Assembly (NCBI GenBank): GCA_002382755.1
Contig: DFZT01000008.1
Location: 1 to 27,603 of the forward strand
Direction of reading: 5' to 3'
DNA: 27,603 bases
DNA from: Firmicutes bacterium UBA4049
GTDB taxonomy: Bacteria; Bacillota; Desulfotomaculia; Desulfotomaculales; Nap2-2B
Shown: positions 21,882 to 27,326 of the stretch, piece after piece
How positions within the stretch are numbered: position 1 is the stretch's first letter
Layout: each line of letters begins with the position of its first letter
Position numbers and translations under genes: made by a program
Notes under the pieces: generated by a model
What the model saw: the letters and a program-made list of their open reading frames with translations, nothing else
Database searches by the model: none
What the model was told of the DNA's origin: nothing

Positions 21882-21973
21882 TGGCGGAGGGAGTGGGATT
21901 CGAACCCACGGGGCCCGTAAATGAACCCAACAGTTTTCAAGACTGCCTCCTTCAACCGCTCGGACACCCCTCC
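21882..21973 (-). tRNA. tRNA-Ser (anticodon TGA)
   Basis: The minus strand gives a 92-nt class II tRNA starting GGAGGGGTGTCCGAG, anticodon loop CTTGAAA (anticodon TGA, reading UCA/UCG) between GCAGT and ACTGT, a long variable arm, GGTTCGAATCC and acceptor end CTCCG-CCA. Terminal pairing GGAGGG.../...CCCTCC is sound. It is first in the tRNA operon. Confidence 0.97.
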
Positions 21974-21994
21974 TGTTTAAGCAACACACAATAA

Positions 21995-22023
21995 AGTATA
22001 ATATCCAGTCCCGGTATTGTCAA
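21995..22023 (-). promoter_or_regulatory. strong sigma-A promoter of the tRNA-Ser operon
   Basis: On the minus strand TTGACA (22018-22023), 17 bp, TATACT (21995-22000): a near-consensus promoter about 15-20 bp ahead of the tRNA-Ser(TGA) 5' end. Confidence 0.93.
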
Positions 22024-22111
22024 TCAGCCGCTTCCTATTCTGAAAATAACTTACATTAAACTTACATTAGGAAGGTCAACTGCCTACGTTATCTCAGCCG
22101 CTCCCTATTCT
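22024..22111. repeat. direct repeat pair copying the 3' end of the flavin reductase gene
   Basis: TCAGCCGCTTCCTATTCT (22024-22041) and TCAGCCGCTCCCTATTCT (22094-22111) match at 17 of 18 positions; the second spans the stop of the flavin reductase-like gene. Between them AACTTACATTA is tandemly repeated exactly twice (22048-22058, 22059-22069). Confidence 0.9.
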
Positions 22112-22587
22112 ATATATTTGCCCCGGTACATAATCATAGGTTTTTGATCTTCTTTATTAATATCCGCCGCAACCACCTCGCCGACAAATAGTGTACGGTC
22201 GCCTGCGGGGTATTGGGCAACAACTTTGCATTCCATATTGGCCAGGCATCCGGCCAGGCGGGGCGCCTTAACCACGGCGGACGGGATTGTTCCGATCTTA
22301 AGCTGTTTAACTTTATCGACATTCCGTCCGGAACGGGAGCCGCAGACGGCCGCAATTTCCTTATGCTCCGAACCAAGAATGCTGACCACAAATTCGCCTG
22401 TCTCGGAAATCATGTTGTGAGTGTACCTTGATTTATCAATAGAAATTATTAACTGCAGCGGGTTGGCGCTGATCTGGGTTATCCAGGCTGCGGTCATTAT
22501 GTTGTGTTTTTCGTTCTGTATTGCTCCAACCAGGCAAACCGGCCAGACAAGGCTTCGGGAAGCCAGGTTCAAAGATTCTTTATCCAA
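22105..22587 (-). CDS. flavin reductase-like, FMN-binding split-barrel protein
   Basis: The 160-residue product begins MDKESLNLASRSLVWPVCLVGA and contains NIMTAAWITQISANPLQLIISIDKSRYTHNMI, typical of the flavin reductase/flavoredoxin domain that binds FMN, and TGEFVVSILG and a late LFVGEVVAADIN. I chose TTG at 22587 because AGGAGGTG lies seven bases upstream; the open frame extends 35 codons further but that part is lysine- and phenylalanine-rich non-coding-looking sequence. Members transfer electrons between NAD(P)H or ferredoxin-like partners and flavins; the partner here is unknown. A TATAAT lies upstream (about 22616) without a clear -35. Confidence 0.85.
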   Translation of the reverse strand: MDKESLNLASRSLVWPVCLVGAIQNEKHNIMTAAWITQISANPLQLIISIDKSRYTHNMISETGEFVVSILGSEHKEIAAVCGSRSGRNVDKVKQLKIGTIPSAVVKAPRLAGCLANMECKVVAQYPAGDRTLFVGEVVAADINKEDQKPMIMYRGKYIE

Positions 22588-22713
22588 TTTTATACACCTC
22601 CTGTTTATTTTATTATTATACGCTAAAATTACCAAATCCTGCTTGAAAAAACAAAAAAACTTTAAAATATAATATGCCCTGTTTGAACGCATTTTGACAC
22701 GGGGTATAAATGG

Positions 22714-23430
22714 TCAATCAGAATAAACGGCAACATAATTCCTTTTTTCTTTTGCCTCGTACAGCGCCTGATCAGCAATTTTTATAATTTGATCTTTGCT
22801 AATTACCGAACTATCTTTTATTGAAGCCACGCCAATACTGACACTGATTTTGAAAGTGCCGCCTTCGCATGAGAATTGGTGATTGTTTACTATCGTTCTA
22901 ATTCTATCCGCGATTTTAAGAGTCTCTTCCGGATTGGTTCGAAAAAGAATTACCGTGAATTCTTCACCGCCCCACCTGGCGACCAGGTCATTTTCCCTTG
23001 TGCAGAATCGCAGGAGTTCGGCAAATTGCTGCAAAACCAGATCGCCCGCCATGTGTCCAAAAGTATCATTTATACTTTTGAAATTATCAATGTCTATTAA
23101 AAGCAGGGAAATTAAACCTTTTATTTTTAGCCCGGACAATTTTTCATTGAAATATGTTCTGTTGTATAAGCCGGTCAATATGTCAATACTAGCCTGCCGG
23201 TTTAATTCTTTTATCTGGATGCAGTACATTGTGCTGATTAACATCTGGATAATTACAAATGAAACCCAGACCAGAACGTGATTAAAGTTGTTCTGCCTGT
23301 TTATTAAAAATGCGATCAGGCCAAAAGTTAGCCAGCCGGTTAATAAAATAACAACAGGAGCATATTTGTAAACCTTATTTTTCGTTAAAACCACCGTCAA
23401 CATCCCCCCTGCTAAAAACATTATAGACAT
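22714..23430 (-). CDS. membrane diguanylate cyclase (GGDEF domain)
   Basis: The 238-residue protein has two to three N-terminal membrane segments (about 3-15, 24-44, 50-71) and then a complete GGDEF domain: DILTGLYNRTYF, LLLIDIDNFKSINDTFGHMAGD, the active-site RWGGEEF and the late SIGVAS. The GGEEF variant is active in the family, making cyclic di-GMP from two GTP. RxxD (RENDLVARW) five residues before GGEEF is an inhibitory I-site, so product feedback is likely. No periplasmic sensor domain is visible and the N-terminus is short, so it may be truncated or start elsewhere; the ATG at 23430 lacks a good ribosome site. Its signal is unknown. Confidence 0.88.
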   Translation of the reverse strand: MSIMFLAGGMLTVVLTKNKVYKYAPVVILLTGWLTFGLIAFLINRQNNFNHVLVWVSFVIIQMLISTMYCIQIKELNRQASIDILTGLYNRTYFNEKLSGLKIKGLISLLLIDIDNFKSINDTFGHMAGDLVLQQFAELLRFCTRENDLVARWGGEEFTVILFRTNPEETLKIADRIRTIVNNHQFSCEGGTFKISVSIGVASIKDSSVISKDQIIKIADQALYEAKEKRNYVAVYSD

Positions 23431-23539
23431 AATTTTACATCAGATGTTGGCGTATTGCAAATAATAGATATGTGCTCGGAGCAAATTCAGCTGAGGCTTA
23501 AACTCAGATACAGTATGCATAAAGTGGGAGTGAACAAAA

Positions 23540-23926
23540 ATAGGAAGAAAAGAAATAGATAATAAAAGCATAGGTCAGCGAATACGCCAAGAGAGAGAAA
23601 AACTCAATCTTTCACGGGAAGAGTTTGCGGAAATTATAGGACTTTCTGATTACTATGTCGGCCAGCTGGAACGGGGGGAAAGACAGATGAGCCTTCCCGT
23701 TTTCGTGAAAGTAGCCGGTTGCCTGCATGTTTCTTTGGATTACCTGGTTTGGGGCAAGAGCTCATTCAATGATAAATTTATCCGTGATGAAAGCATCCCT
23801 TACGAGATATTTCAGAACGATAAAGATACGGAAATAAAGGAATTAATCGGAAAGCTCTCGCCGAAAGAACTCGAATTAATTAAAAAAATTATAAAAGCCA
23901 TTATTCCATATATAGGCAAAGATTAA
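23540..23926 (+). CDS. XRE-family HTH transcriptional regulator with no standard start codon
   Basis: The frame from 23540 to the TAA at 23926 encodes about 128 residues with a full Cro/C1-type helix-turn-helix: IGQRIRQEREKLNLSREEFA, EIIGLSDYYVGQLERGERQ, and MSLPVFVKVAGCLHVSLDYLVWG. A lysine-rich C-terminal helix follows. Between the in-frame TGA at 23531 and the internal ATG at 23687 there is no ATG, GTG or TTG. Using that ATG would delete most of the HTH. Possible explanations are an ATA start at 23540 behind GGGAGTG, or a one-base expansion of the A5 run (23536-23540) that separates the GTG at 23530 from the frame. It may be a recent pseudogene. It diverges from the GGDEF gene. Confidence 0.75.
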   Translation: MGRKEIDNKSIGQRIRQEREKLNLSREEFAEIIGLSDYYVGQLERGERQMSLPVFVKVAGCLHVSLDYLVWGKSSFNDKFIRDESIPYEIFQNDKDTEIKELIGKLSPKELELIKKIIKAIIPYIGKD

Positions 23927-24032
23927 GTATAATTATTTCTCGGTATAACAATATACTTTTCCTTAACACCTTCCTGTCCCTCTCTGATTGTCTTTAAAAC
24001 GGTACAAAAGAAATATGATTTTAGGTAATTTA

Positions 24033-24061
24033 TTGCCCGTCACCTAAACGTGTGCTATACT
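24033..24061 (+). promoter_or_regulatory. sigma-A promoter of the first RHH-PIN module
   Basis: TTGCCC (24033-24038), 17 bp, TATACT (24056-24061), about 20 bp before the GGAGGTG ribosome site of the antitoxin gene. Confidence 0.85.
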
Positions 24062-24083
24062 TAGATACGTGGAGGTGATTGTA

Positions 24084-24326
24084 ATGGAGCATCAAAATAT
24101 TACTCTATCCCTGCCCAAGGATATTTTACTAAAAGCAAAACATATTGCTATAGAAAAACAAACTTCGCTATCCGGCCTTCTGGCCAGAACGCTTGAAGAA
24201 ATGGTAAAAAAAGAAGATTCGTATAAAAAAGCGCGTGAACGGCACCTGACAATATTAAACAATGTTCCTGATCTGGGGACCGATGGCAGCATAAGCTGGT
24301 CCAGGGGAGATATTTATGAACGATAA
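24084..24326 (+). CDS. antitoxin of a VapBC-type pair (ribbon-helix-helix-like)
   Basis: The 80-residue protein begins MEHQNITLSLPKDILLKAKHIAIEKQTSLSGLLARTLEEM: a short beta strand (NITLSLP) followed by two helices, the pattern of ribbon-helix-helix antitoxins. The C-terminal half (KARERHLTILNNVPDLGTDGSISWSRGDIYER) would wrap the toxin. I chose ATG 24084 over the in-frame GTG at 24069 because GGAGGTG is positioned for it and contains the GTG. It overlaps the toxin start by 11 bp. It probably autoregulates the promoter at 24033-24061. Confidence 0.87.
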   Translation: MEHQNITLSLPKDILLKAKHIAIEKQTSLSGLLARTLEEMVKKEDSYKKARERHLTILNNVPDLGTDGSISWSRGDIYER

Positions 24327-24744
24327 TTCCGGATGGCAGTTCGTGGATACAAACATTCTTGTTTATGCTCATGATATCTCCGCAGGAGATAAGCATATCC
24401 GCGCAAAGGACCTGATCAATGAACTTTGGAATTCCGGCCGTGGCAGCTTAAGCATTCAAGTATTGCAGGAGTTTTATGTAACGGTAGTACAAAAGGTGGC
24501 AAGGCCGATGCAGCCCCAAATGGCAGTTAAAATAATTTCTGATTTATCGACATGGAGGTTGCATGTGCCAGATGTGAGTGATCTCCTGGAAGCTATTGAT
24601 ATCCAGCAGCGAAACAGGCTATCCTTCTGGGATGCACTGATCATTTGCAGCGCCAAAAAACTTGGCTGTGTTATGCTTTGGACAGAAGATATTAATAGCG
24701 GCCAACTTTATGAAGGAATAAAGGCACAAAATCCGTTTGCTTAA
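24316..24744 (+). CDS. PIN-domain toxin (VapC-like ribonuclease)
   Basis: The 142-residue protein has the PIN acidic residues in order: D11 in FVDTNILVYAHD, a glutamate in SIQVLQEFYVTVVQK, an aspartate in LSFWDALIICSA and a final pair in LWTEDINSGQ. VapC toxins cut RNA, often initiator tRNA or rRNA; the target here cannot be read from sequence. The start ATG lies within the last codons of the antitoxin gene, the usual coupled arrangement. It looks intact. Confidence 0.9.
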   Translation: MNDNSGWQFVDTNILVYAHDISAGDKHIRAKDLINELWNSGRGSLSIQVLQEFYVTVVQKVARPMQPQMAVKIISDLSTWRLHVPDVSDLLEAIDIQQRNRLSFWDALIICSAKKLGCVMLWTEDINSGQLYEGIKAQNPFA

Positions 24745-24844
24745 AGTAGGAAAAACGAGGCGGGGCTATCGTTTAGCCTATGGCCGCACTAACGCAGGAA
24801 GATATGCTTGGCGGTTTGCTGATAAACCCAAAGGGGGCCTCTCG

Positions 24845-24955
24845 ATGGCAGGTAAGATTGAAAAGATGCCTGAATTCAGCAACGAGGAAGAGGCAAGAGA
24901 GTTTTTTGATCATCTTTATTGGTATACCTTTATGTTATCGATATTATTATGGTAA
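24845..24955 (+). pseudogene. truncated BrnA/CopG-like antitoxin remnant
   Basis: From ATG 24845 the frame reads MAGKIEKMPEFSNEEEAREFFDHLYW and then a hydrophobic tail to a stop. The KIEKMPEF-S-EEEAREFFD stretch resembles the N-terminus of BrnA-like antitoxins (KxPxFxSExEExxFWDTHD), but the expected body after FFD is missing. The preceding frame (from about 24745: GKTRRGYRLAY...) could be decayed sequence of a partner toxin, which I cannot confirm. A GGGGG ribosome-like run precedes the ATG. Confidence 0.55.
24919..24947 (+). promoter_or_regulatory. candidate promoter of the AbrB-like antitoxin gene
   Basis: TTGGTA (24919-24924), 17 bp, TATTAT (24942-24947), 24 bp before the ATG. The -35 matches four of six consensus bases. 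Confidence 0.5.
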
Positions 24956-24971
24956 AGAGGGGGCGCATATT

Positions 24972-25181
24972 ATGGCCGAGGTAGTGGTATCCAGTAAGTA
25001 CCAGATTGTTATTCCCGCTGAGGTTCGCAAGTCGCTGAGTATTAAGAAAGGCCAGAAGTTGCAACTTATAGTTGAAAACGACGGCATCAGGCTGATCCCA
25101 ACCATGCCTCTTTCTGAAATGCGCGGTTTTCTACGTGGAATGGATACAAAAATAGAGCGGGATGAGGAGGAGCGGTTTTGA
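24972..25181 (+). CDS. AbrB/SpoVT-type antitoxin (VapB family), now without an intact toxin
   Basis: The 69-residue protein begins MAEVVVSSKYQIVIPAEVRKSLSIKKGQKLQLIVENDGIRL, the swapped-hairpin AbrB fold, followed by the VapB-type tail MPLSEMRGFLRGMDTKIERDEEERF that binds a PIN toxin. GGGGGCG precedes the ATG at 24972; a longer frame reaching back to 24780 has no support. Its TGA overlaps the TTG start of a toxin fragment only 21 codons long, so this is an orphan antitoxin. Confidence 0.88.
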   Translation: MAEVVVSSKYQIVIPAEVRKSLSIKKGQKLQLIVENDGIRLIPTMPLSEMRGFLRGMDTKIERDEEERF

Positions 25182-25243
25182 TTTTAATAGATTCCAGCGG
25201 TTGGATCGAATTTCTTGTCGACGGTCCGCTGGCGGACGTATAA
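25178..25243 (+). pseudogene. N-terminal stump of a PIN-domain toxin (vapC')
   Basis: From TTG 25178 (overlapping the antitoxin TGA, with GGAGGAG upstream) the frame reads LIDSSGWIEFLVDGPLADV and stops. LIDSSGWIEFL is the opening strand and first catalytic aspartate of a VapC PIN domain, which should run to about 130 residues. The match ends where the sequence becomes the antisense of the next PIN gene, so a rearrangement removed the rest. Confidence 0.82.
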
Positions 25244-25624
25244 GTTTTTATCTGTTCCAACTTCTACCAAATCGTTATCATTCGACCAGGCCGTACATTT
25301 CAGCGCCAACGCCAGCGCCGCAAGCTCCACATCCTCTGGATCGCGCTTTCCGATCAGGATCATAGCTGCCGGAATCTGCTCAGAATAAGTTTCACTCAAT
25401 ATAACCTCCAGCTTTAACAGAGAAAAGGCAGCCTCCATAACATTCTCGCTTAAACCCTTCTTTTTGGCTAAAACCGGGATATATTCCTCAATTTCATTAA
25501 TCACGCTGGCAGTTGTAACAAATTTTACACCTTTCGCCTCAGCAAACACTCTATTTGCTTTCCCGCCGATCAACGCCGAAAGCACCACGTTCGCGTCCAC
25601 GGCGATCTTTCCGGAAAGTTGCAA
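25184..25624 (-). CDS. PIN-domain protein with an altered C-terminus
   Basis: The 146-residue protein reads KIAVDANVVLSALIGGKANRVF at its start (first aspartate in VDAN), INEIEEYIP (glutamate), GKRDPEDVELAALALALKC (aspartates) and WSNDNDL, matching the COG2405/PIN toxin pattern. The last 20 or so residues (YVRQRTVDKKFDPTAGIY) are antisense to the vapC' stump and do not resemble a PIN tail, so the gene probably acquired a new end at the junction near 25240. The catalytic core appears complete. The start is TTG at 25624 behind GGAGG at short spacing, inside the antitoxin gene (about 74-bp overlap); a downstream GTG is possible. Confidence 0.78.
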   Translation of the reverse strand: MQLSGKIAVDANVVLSALIGGKANRVFAEAKGVKFVTTASVINEIEEYIPVLAKKKGLSENVMEAAFSLLKLEVILSETYSEQIPAAMILIGKRDPEDVELAALALALKCTAWSNDNDLVEVGTDKNLYVRQRTVDKKFDPTAGIY

Positions 25625-25853
25625 AATCCTCCAACACCTCTTCCTCTGTTATTCCTTTTTCCTCCCGCTCTTTGGCAATCTTCGCCGCCAGGGCCTTGAG
25701 GGCCGCCCGACGCACATCGTCTTCAATGTTTAAGTCTTCCCAGGGAACAAAGACACCTGCTGGTTTGCCGCTTCGAAAAACCAGCACTGCCTCTTTCTTG
25801 CGGATAAATTCACTGACGTGAGTTTTAAATTCCCTTACGCTTGCAAATTCCAT
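25551..25853 (-). CDS. Phd/YefM-type antitoxin
   Basis: The 100-residue protein begins MEFASVREFKTHVSEFIRKKEAVLVFRSGKPAGVFVPWED, the typical Phd/YefM DNA-binding N-terminus (SVREFK...SE... V.RSGKPAG). A lysine- and glutamate-rich C-terminal helix follows. It has a GGAGGTGA ribosome site. The last 24 residues (KDRRGRERGAFGVDRRESK) are coded in the region that also encodes the start of the PIN protein, so an earlier natural stop may have been lost. It pairs with the PIN gene at 25184-25624. Confidence 0.83.
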   Translation of the reverse strand: MEFASVREFKTHVSEFIRKKEAVLVFRSGKPAGVFVPWEDLNIEDDVRRAALKALAAKIAKEREEKGITEEEVLEDFATFRKDRRGRERGAFGVDRRESK

Positions 25854-25875
25854 TTGTGGTCACCTCCGTGACTAC

Positions 25876-25904
25876 ACTATAACATTTCAACATCCAGAAT
25901 ACAA
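25876..25904 (-). promoter_or_regulatory. promoter of the Phd-PIN pair overlapping a tandem duplication
   Basis: On the minus strand TTGTAT (25899-25904), 17 bp, TATAGT (25876-25881), about 20 bp before the ATG. A 14-bp unit CAACATCCAGAATA is exactly duplicated (25888-25901, 25902-25915), giving a second TTGTAT 14 bp further upstream. Confidence 0.7.
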
Positions 25905-25919
25905 CATCCAGAATACAAC

Positions 25920-25958
25920 AAAAAGAATCCGGACTCCGCTAAGGAACCCGGATTCTTT
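25920..25958 (-). terminator. intrinsic terminator reading leftward
   Basis: AAAGAATCCGG (25922-25932) and CCGGATTCTTT (25948-25958) form an 11-bp perfect stem; with wobble pairs the stem extends to 16 bp with a TTAGC loop on the minus strand, then TTTTTG. It would have ended the now-broken stalk-domain gene. Confidence 0.8.
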
Positions 25959-25959
25959 A

Positions 25960-26159
25960 GCGCTTTTGCTTTTTGAACAGGTTGCAGTTCCATGGTTACG
26001 GTCTGGGTGTCTTCGTCGTAGCTCACCTTGGCGCCGAGGGCATGGGCAATCCAGCTTAAAAGGCAGCATGGTGCGGTCGCTGGAGAGTTCGGCGGCCATG
26101 TCCATGGTCTGCGCAACGCCGCCGACAGTGAAGGTGGTGCTGTTGATGATGAAGACCAC
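25960..26159 (-). pseudogene. frameshifted fragment of a copper amine oxidase N-terminal-like (stalk) domain
   Basis: One minus-strand frame reads VFIINSTTFTVGGVAQTMDMAAELSSDRTMLPF; the next frame continues SWIAHALGAKVSYDEDTQTVTMEL. Joined, they give the classic stalk domain (V.. .TV.G..Q.MD..... GRT.LP.RW.A.ALGA.V..D..TQTVT). The switch is a single extra base at about 26056-26060 (TTTTAAGC). The fragment is cut on its N-terminal side at about 26160, where transposase sequence begins on the other strand. This domain is common in exported proteins of Gram-positive anaerobes; no function remains. Confidence 0.83.
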
Positions 26160-26162
26160 TGC

Positions 26163-26372
26163 CCGGATTGCGATGAGACCAAACGAATCAGCGGGAGCGA
26201 AGCATATGAAATCACCAAGAGAATAATGAATGGTAAACCGGTAACGGCTTTACAGAATATGGACCAGGATGAGCGAAACAAAATATTGAGAAGTTTAAGA
26301 AATGACGGATTAAGCCTGCGGCAAATATGTAGAATAACCGGCCTGTCATTTCACATTGTCCGAAAGGCGTAG
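26163..26372 (+). pseudogene. C-terminal remnant of a Y1 (IS200-like/REP-associated) transposase
   Basis: The plus frame ending at the TAG at 26372 reads CDETKRISGSEAYEITKRIM, then NMDQDERNKILRSLRNDGLSLRQICRITGLSFHIVRKA. The latter is the terminal helix-turn-helix of TnpA-REP-type transposases (GLS.RQI.R.TG.S..IV). The catalytic part is absent: upstream the frame is antisense of the stalk-domain fragment. The 27-bp repeat follows six bases later. It is probably the far end of an element like that starting at 27327. Confidence 0.78.
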
Positions 26373-26377
26373 CTATT

Positions 26378-26415
26378 AACACAGAAGAACCGTCCCTTTG
26401 TGTTCCCTTTGTGTT
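26378..26415. repeat. right-end copy of the GGGACGG repeat (inverted), with an 11-bp tandem duplication
   Basis: The 27 bp at 26378-26404 start AACACAGAAGAACCGTCCC and end TTTGTGTT, so the ends are complementary (AACACA/TGTGTT). Its reverse complement matches 27249-27275 at 24 of 27 positions. CCCTTTGTGTT is then repeated exactly (26394-26404, 26405-26415). Confidence 0.93.
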
Positions 26416-26424
26416 CTGTTCTAA

Positions 26425-26844
26425 TTACTGTTTCTTTAAAGATACAAACGGCAAGCGGATAAAACCGGCAATTTCAAAATGAACGTCGAAAGCAGCGGCT
26501 TCTTTGATTTTCAGGCGCTGCATAAAAGTAAAGCTTGTACAATCGGTAAAGCTGAAATCTTGGTCGTCATATTTACAGAAAAGTTCCCATGCTTTTTCCT
26601 CATCGGCAGGCAGCAAGTACACCAACGTGCAAATTTTACTCTCCATAAGTCGTTTTCCGTATTCGGTCGCCACCCGGTATCCGAAATCGTAACGAAGAAT
26701 GGTCACCAATTCATCGAAAATATAATTGGTCGTAAGTAGCGGAGCAGGAACCTGGTGGAGAAAATCAACCGCTTCTTTGTGGTGGAGATCACCGGCAAAG
26801 GCATGCGCATACCAGAAACTGGTATCCACGAAAATCTGCCGCAT
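26425..26844 (-). CDS. PIN-domain toxin (VapC-like)
   Basis: The 139-residue protein begins MRQIFVDTSFWYAHAFAGD with D7 as first metal ligand. It has a glutamate in NYIFDELVTILR, an aspartate in FSFTDCTSFTFM and a late aspartate in AAAFDVHFEIAGF. This SFTDC/FD.HF pattern is typical of one VapC subgroup. The start lies 5 bp after the antitoxin stop. It appears intact and lies between inverted copies of the 27-bp repeat. Confidence 0.9.
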   Translation of the reverse strand: MRQIFVDTSFWYAHAFAGDLHHKEAVDFLHQVPAPLLTTNYIFDELVTILRYDFGYRVATEYGKRLMESKICTLVYLLPADEEKAWELFCKYDDQDFSFTDCTSFTFMQRLKIKEAAAFDVHFEIAGFIRLPFVSLKKQ

Positions 26845-26849
26845 TGCGC

Positions 26850-27083
26850 TCAGACCTTATACAGACGGTGGTCAATCGTTTCACTGGAAAAATCATTCTC
26901 CGGCGGAGCCTGAGCAATTCCTGTTGCTTCCAGAAGAGGATCATTTACCGACGCAAAATTCTTATCCATCCGCCCGGAAATTATCTGGCGCAACACAGCG
27001 GAAATAGATTTCCTCTGGCTTTCCGCCATCTTTCTAAGAAACTCGTATTGCCATTCCTCAACCATAACTTGCATCCGACGCAT
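26850..27083 (-). CDS. ribbon-helix-helix-type antitoxin
   Basis: From ATG 27083 (GGGGG upstream) the 77 residues begin MRRMQVMVEEWQYEFLRKMA and continue ESQRKSISAVLRQIISGRM: one strand then two helices, a ribbon-helix-helix pattern. The C-terminal tail (GIAQAPPENDFSSETIDHRLY) would contact the PIN toxin. A longer frame from 27131 lacks a ribosome site. It is paired with the toxin at 26425-26844. Confidence 0.85.
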   Translation of the reverse strand: MRRMQVMVEEWQYEFLRKMAESQRKSISAVLRQIISGRMDKNFASVNDPLLEATGIAQAPPENDFSSETIDHRLYKV

Positions 27084-27119
27084 CGGTGCCAGCCCCCTTA
27101 ATAAGATACTTACACATTC

Positions 27120-27148
27120 ATTATTACACAATAAACTTAAACTGTCAA
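27120..27148 (-). promoter_or_regulatory. promoter of the second RHH-PIN pair
   Basis: On the minus strand TTGACA (27143-27148), 17 bp, AATAAT (27120-27125; TAATAA at 16 bp is the alternative). It lies about 40 bp before the antitoxin ATG. Confidence 0.75.
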
Positions 27149-27168
27149 TATAATCCTTATTTCTTCAG

Positions 27169-27275
27169 GAAACACATAAGGAAACACATAGGGACGGAAA
27201 CACAGAAACACATAGGGACGGAAACACATAGGGACGGTTCTCTTGAGAAACACATAGGGACGGTTCTCTTGTGTT
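27169..27275. repeat. reiterated GAAACACATAGGGACGG array at the 5' end of the transposase gene
   Basis: GAAACACATAGGGACG occurs at 27181-27196, 27205-27220 and 27221-27236, with a partial GAAACACATA at 27169-27178 and another copy inside 27246-27262. The last one continues into GGTTCTCTTGTGTT, making a 27-bp unit (27249-27275) with complementary ends AACACA/TGTGTT. The unit is about 50 bp ahead of the transposase ATG. There are no spacers of constant length, so it is not CRISPR. Confidence 0.95.
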
Positions 27276-27326
27276 AGGGCAAAATGCATGGTAGAATTTG
27301 AGAAAAGGGAGAAGGGACTTGAAAGA

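Noticed and set aside
21711..21989. 92-codon minus-strand open frame over the tRNA genes
   Set aside because: It is a translation of two tRNA-Ser genes and a terminator.
24780..25181. 133-residue version of the AbrB-like protein
   Set aside because: The first 64 residues have no domain pattern or ribosome site; the AbrB fold starts at ATG 24972 behind GGGGGCG.
25877..26281. 134-codon minus-strand open frame as an intact gene
   Set aside because: Only its middle third matches the stalk domain; the rest is antisense transposase tail and terminator hairpin, so it is a frameshift product.
27169..27275. Possible CRISPR array
   Set aside because: Repeats abut or have irregular short gaps, with no unique spacers and no cas genes; they match a transposase end instead.
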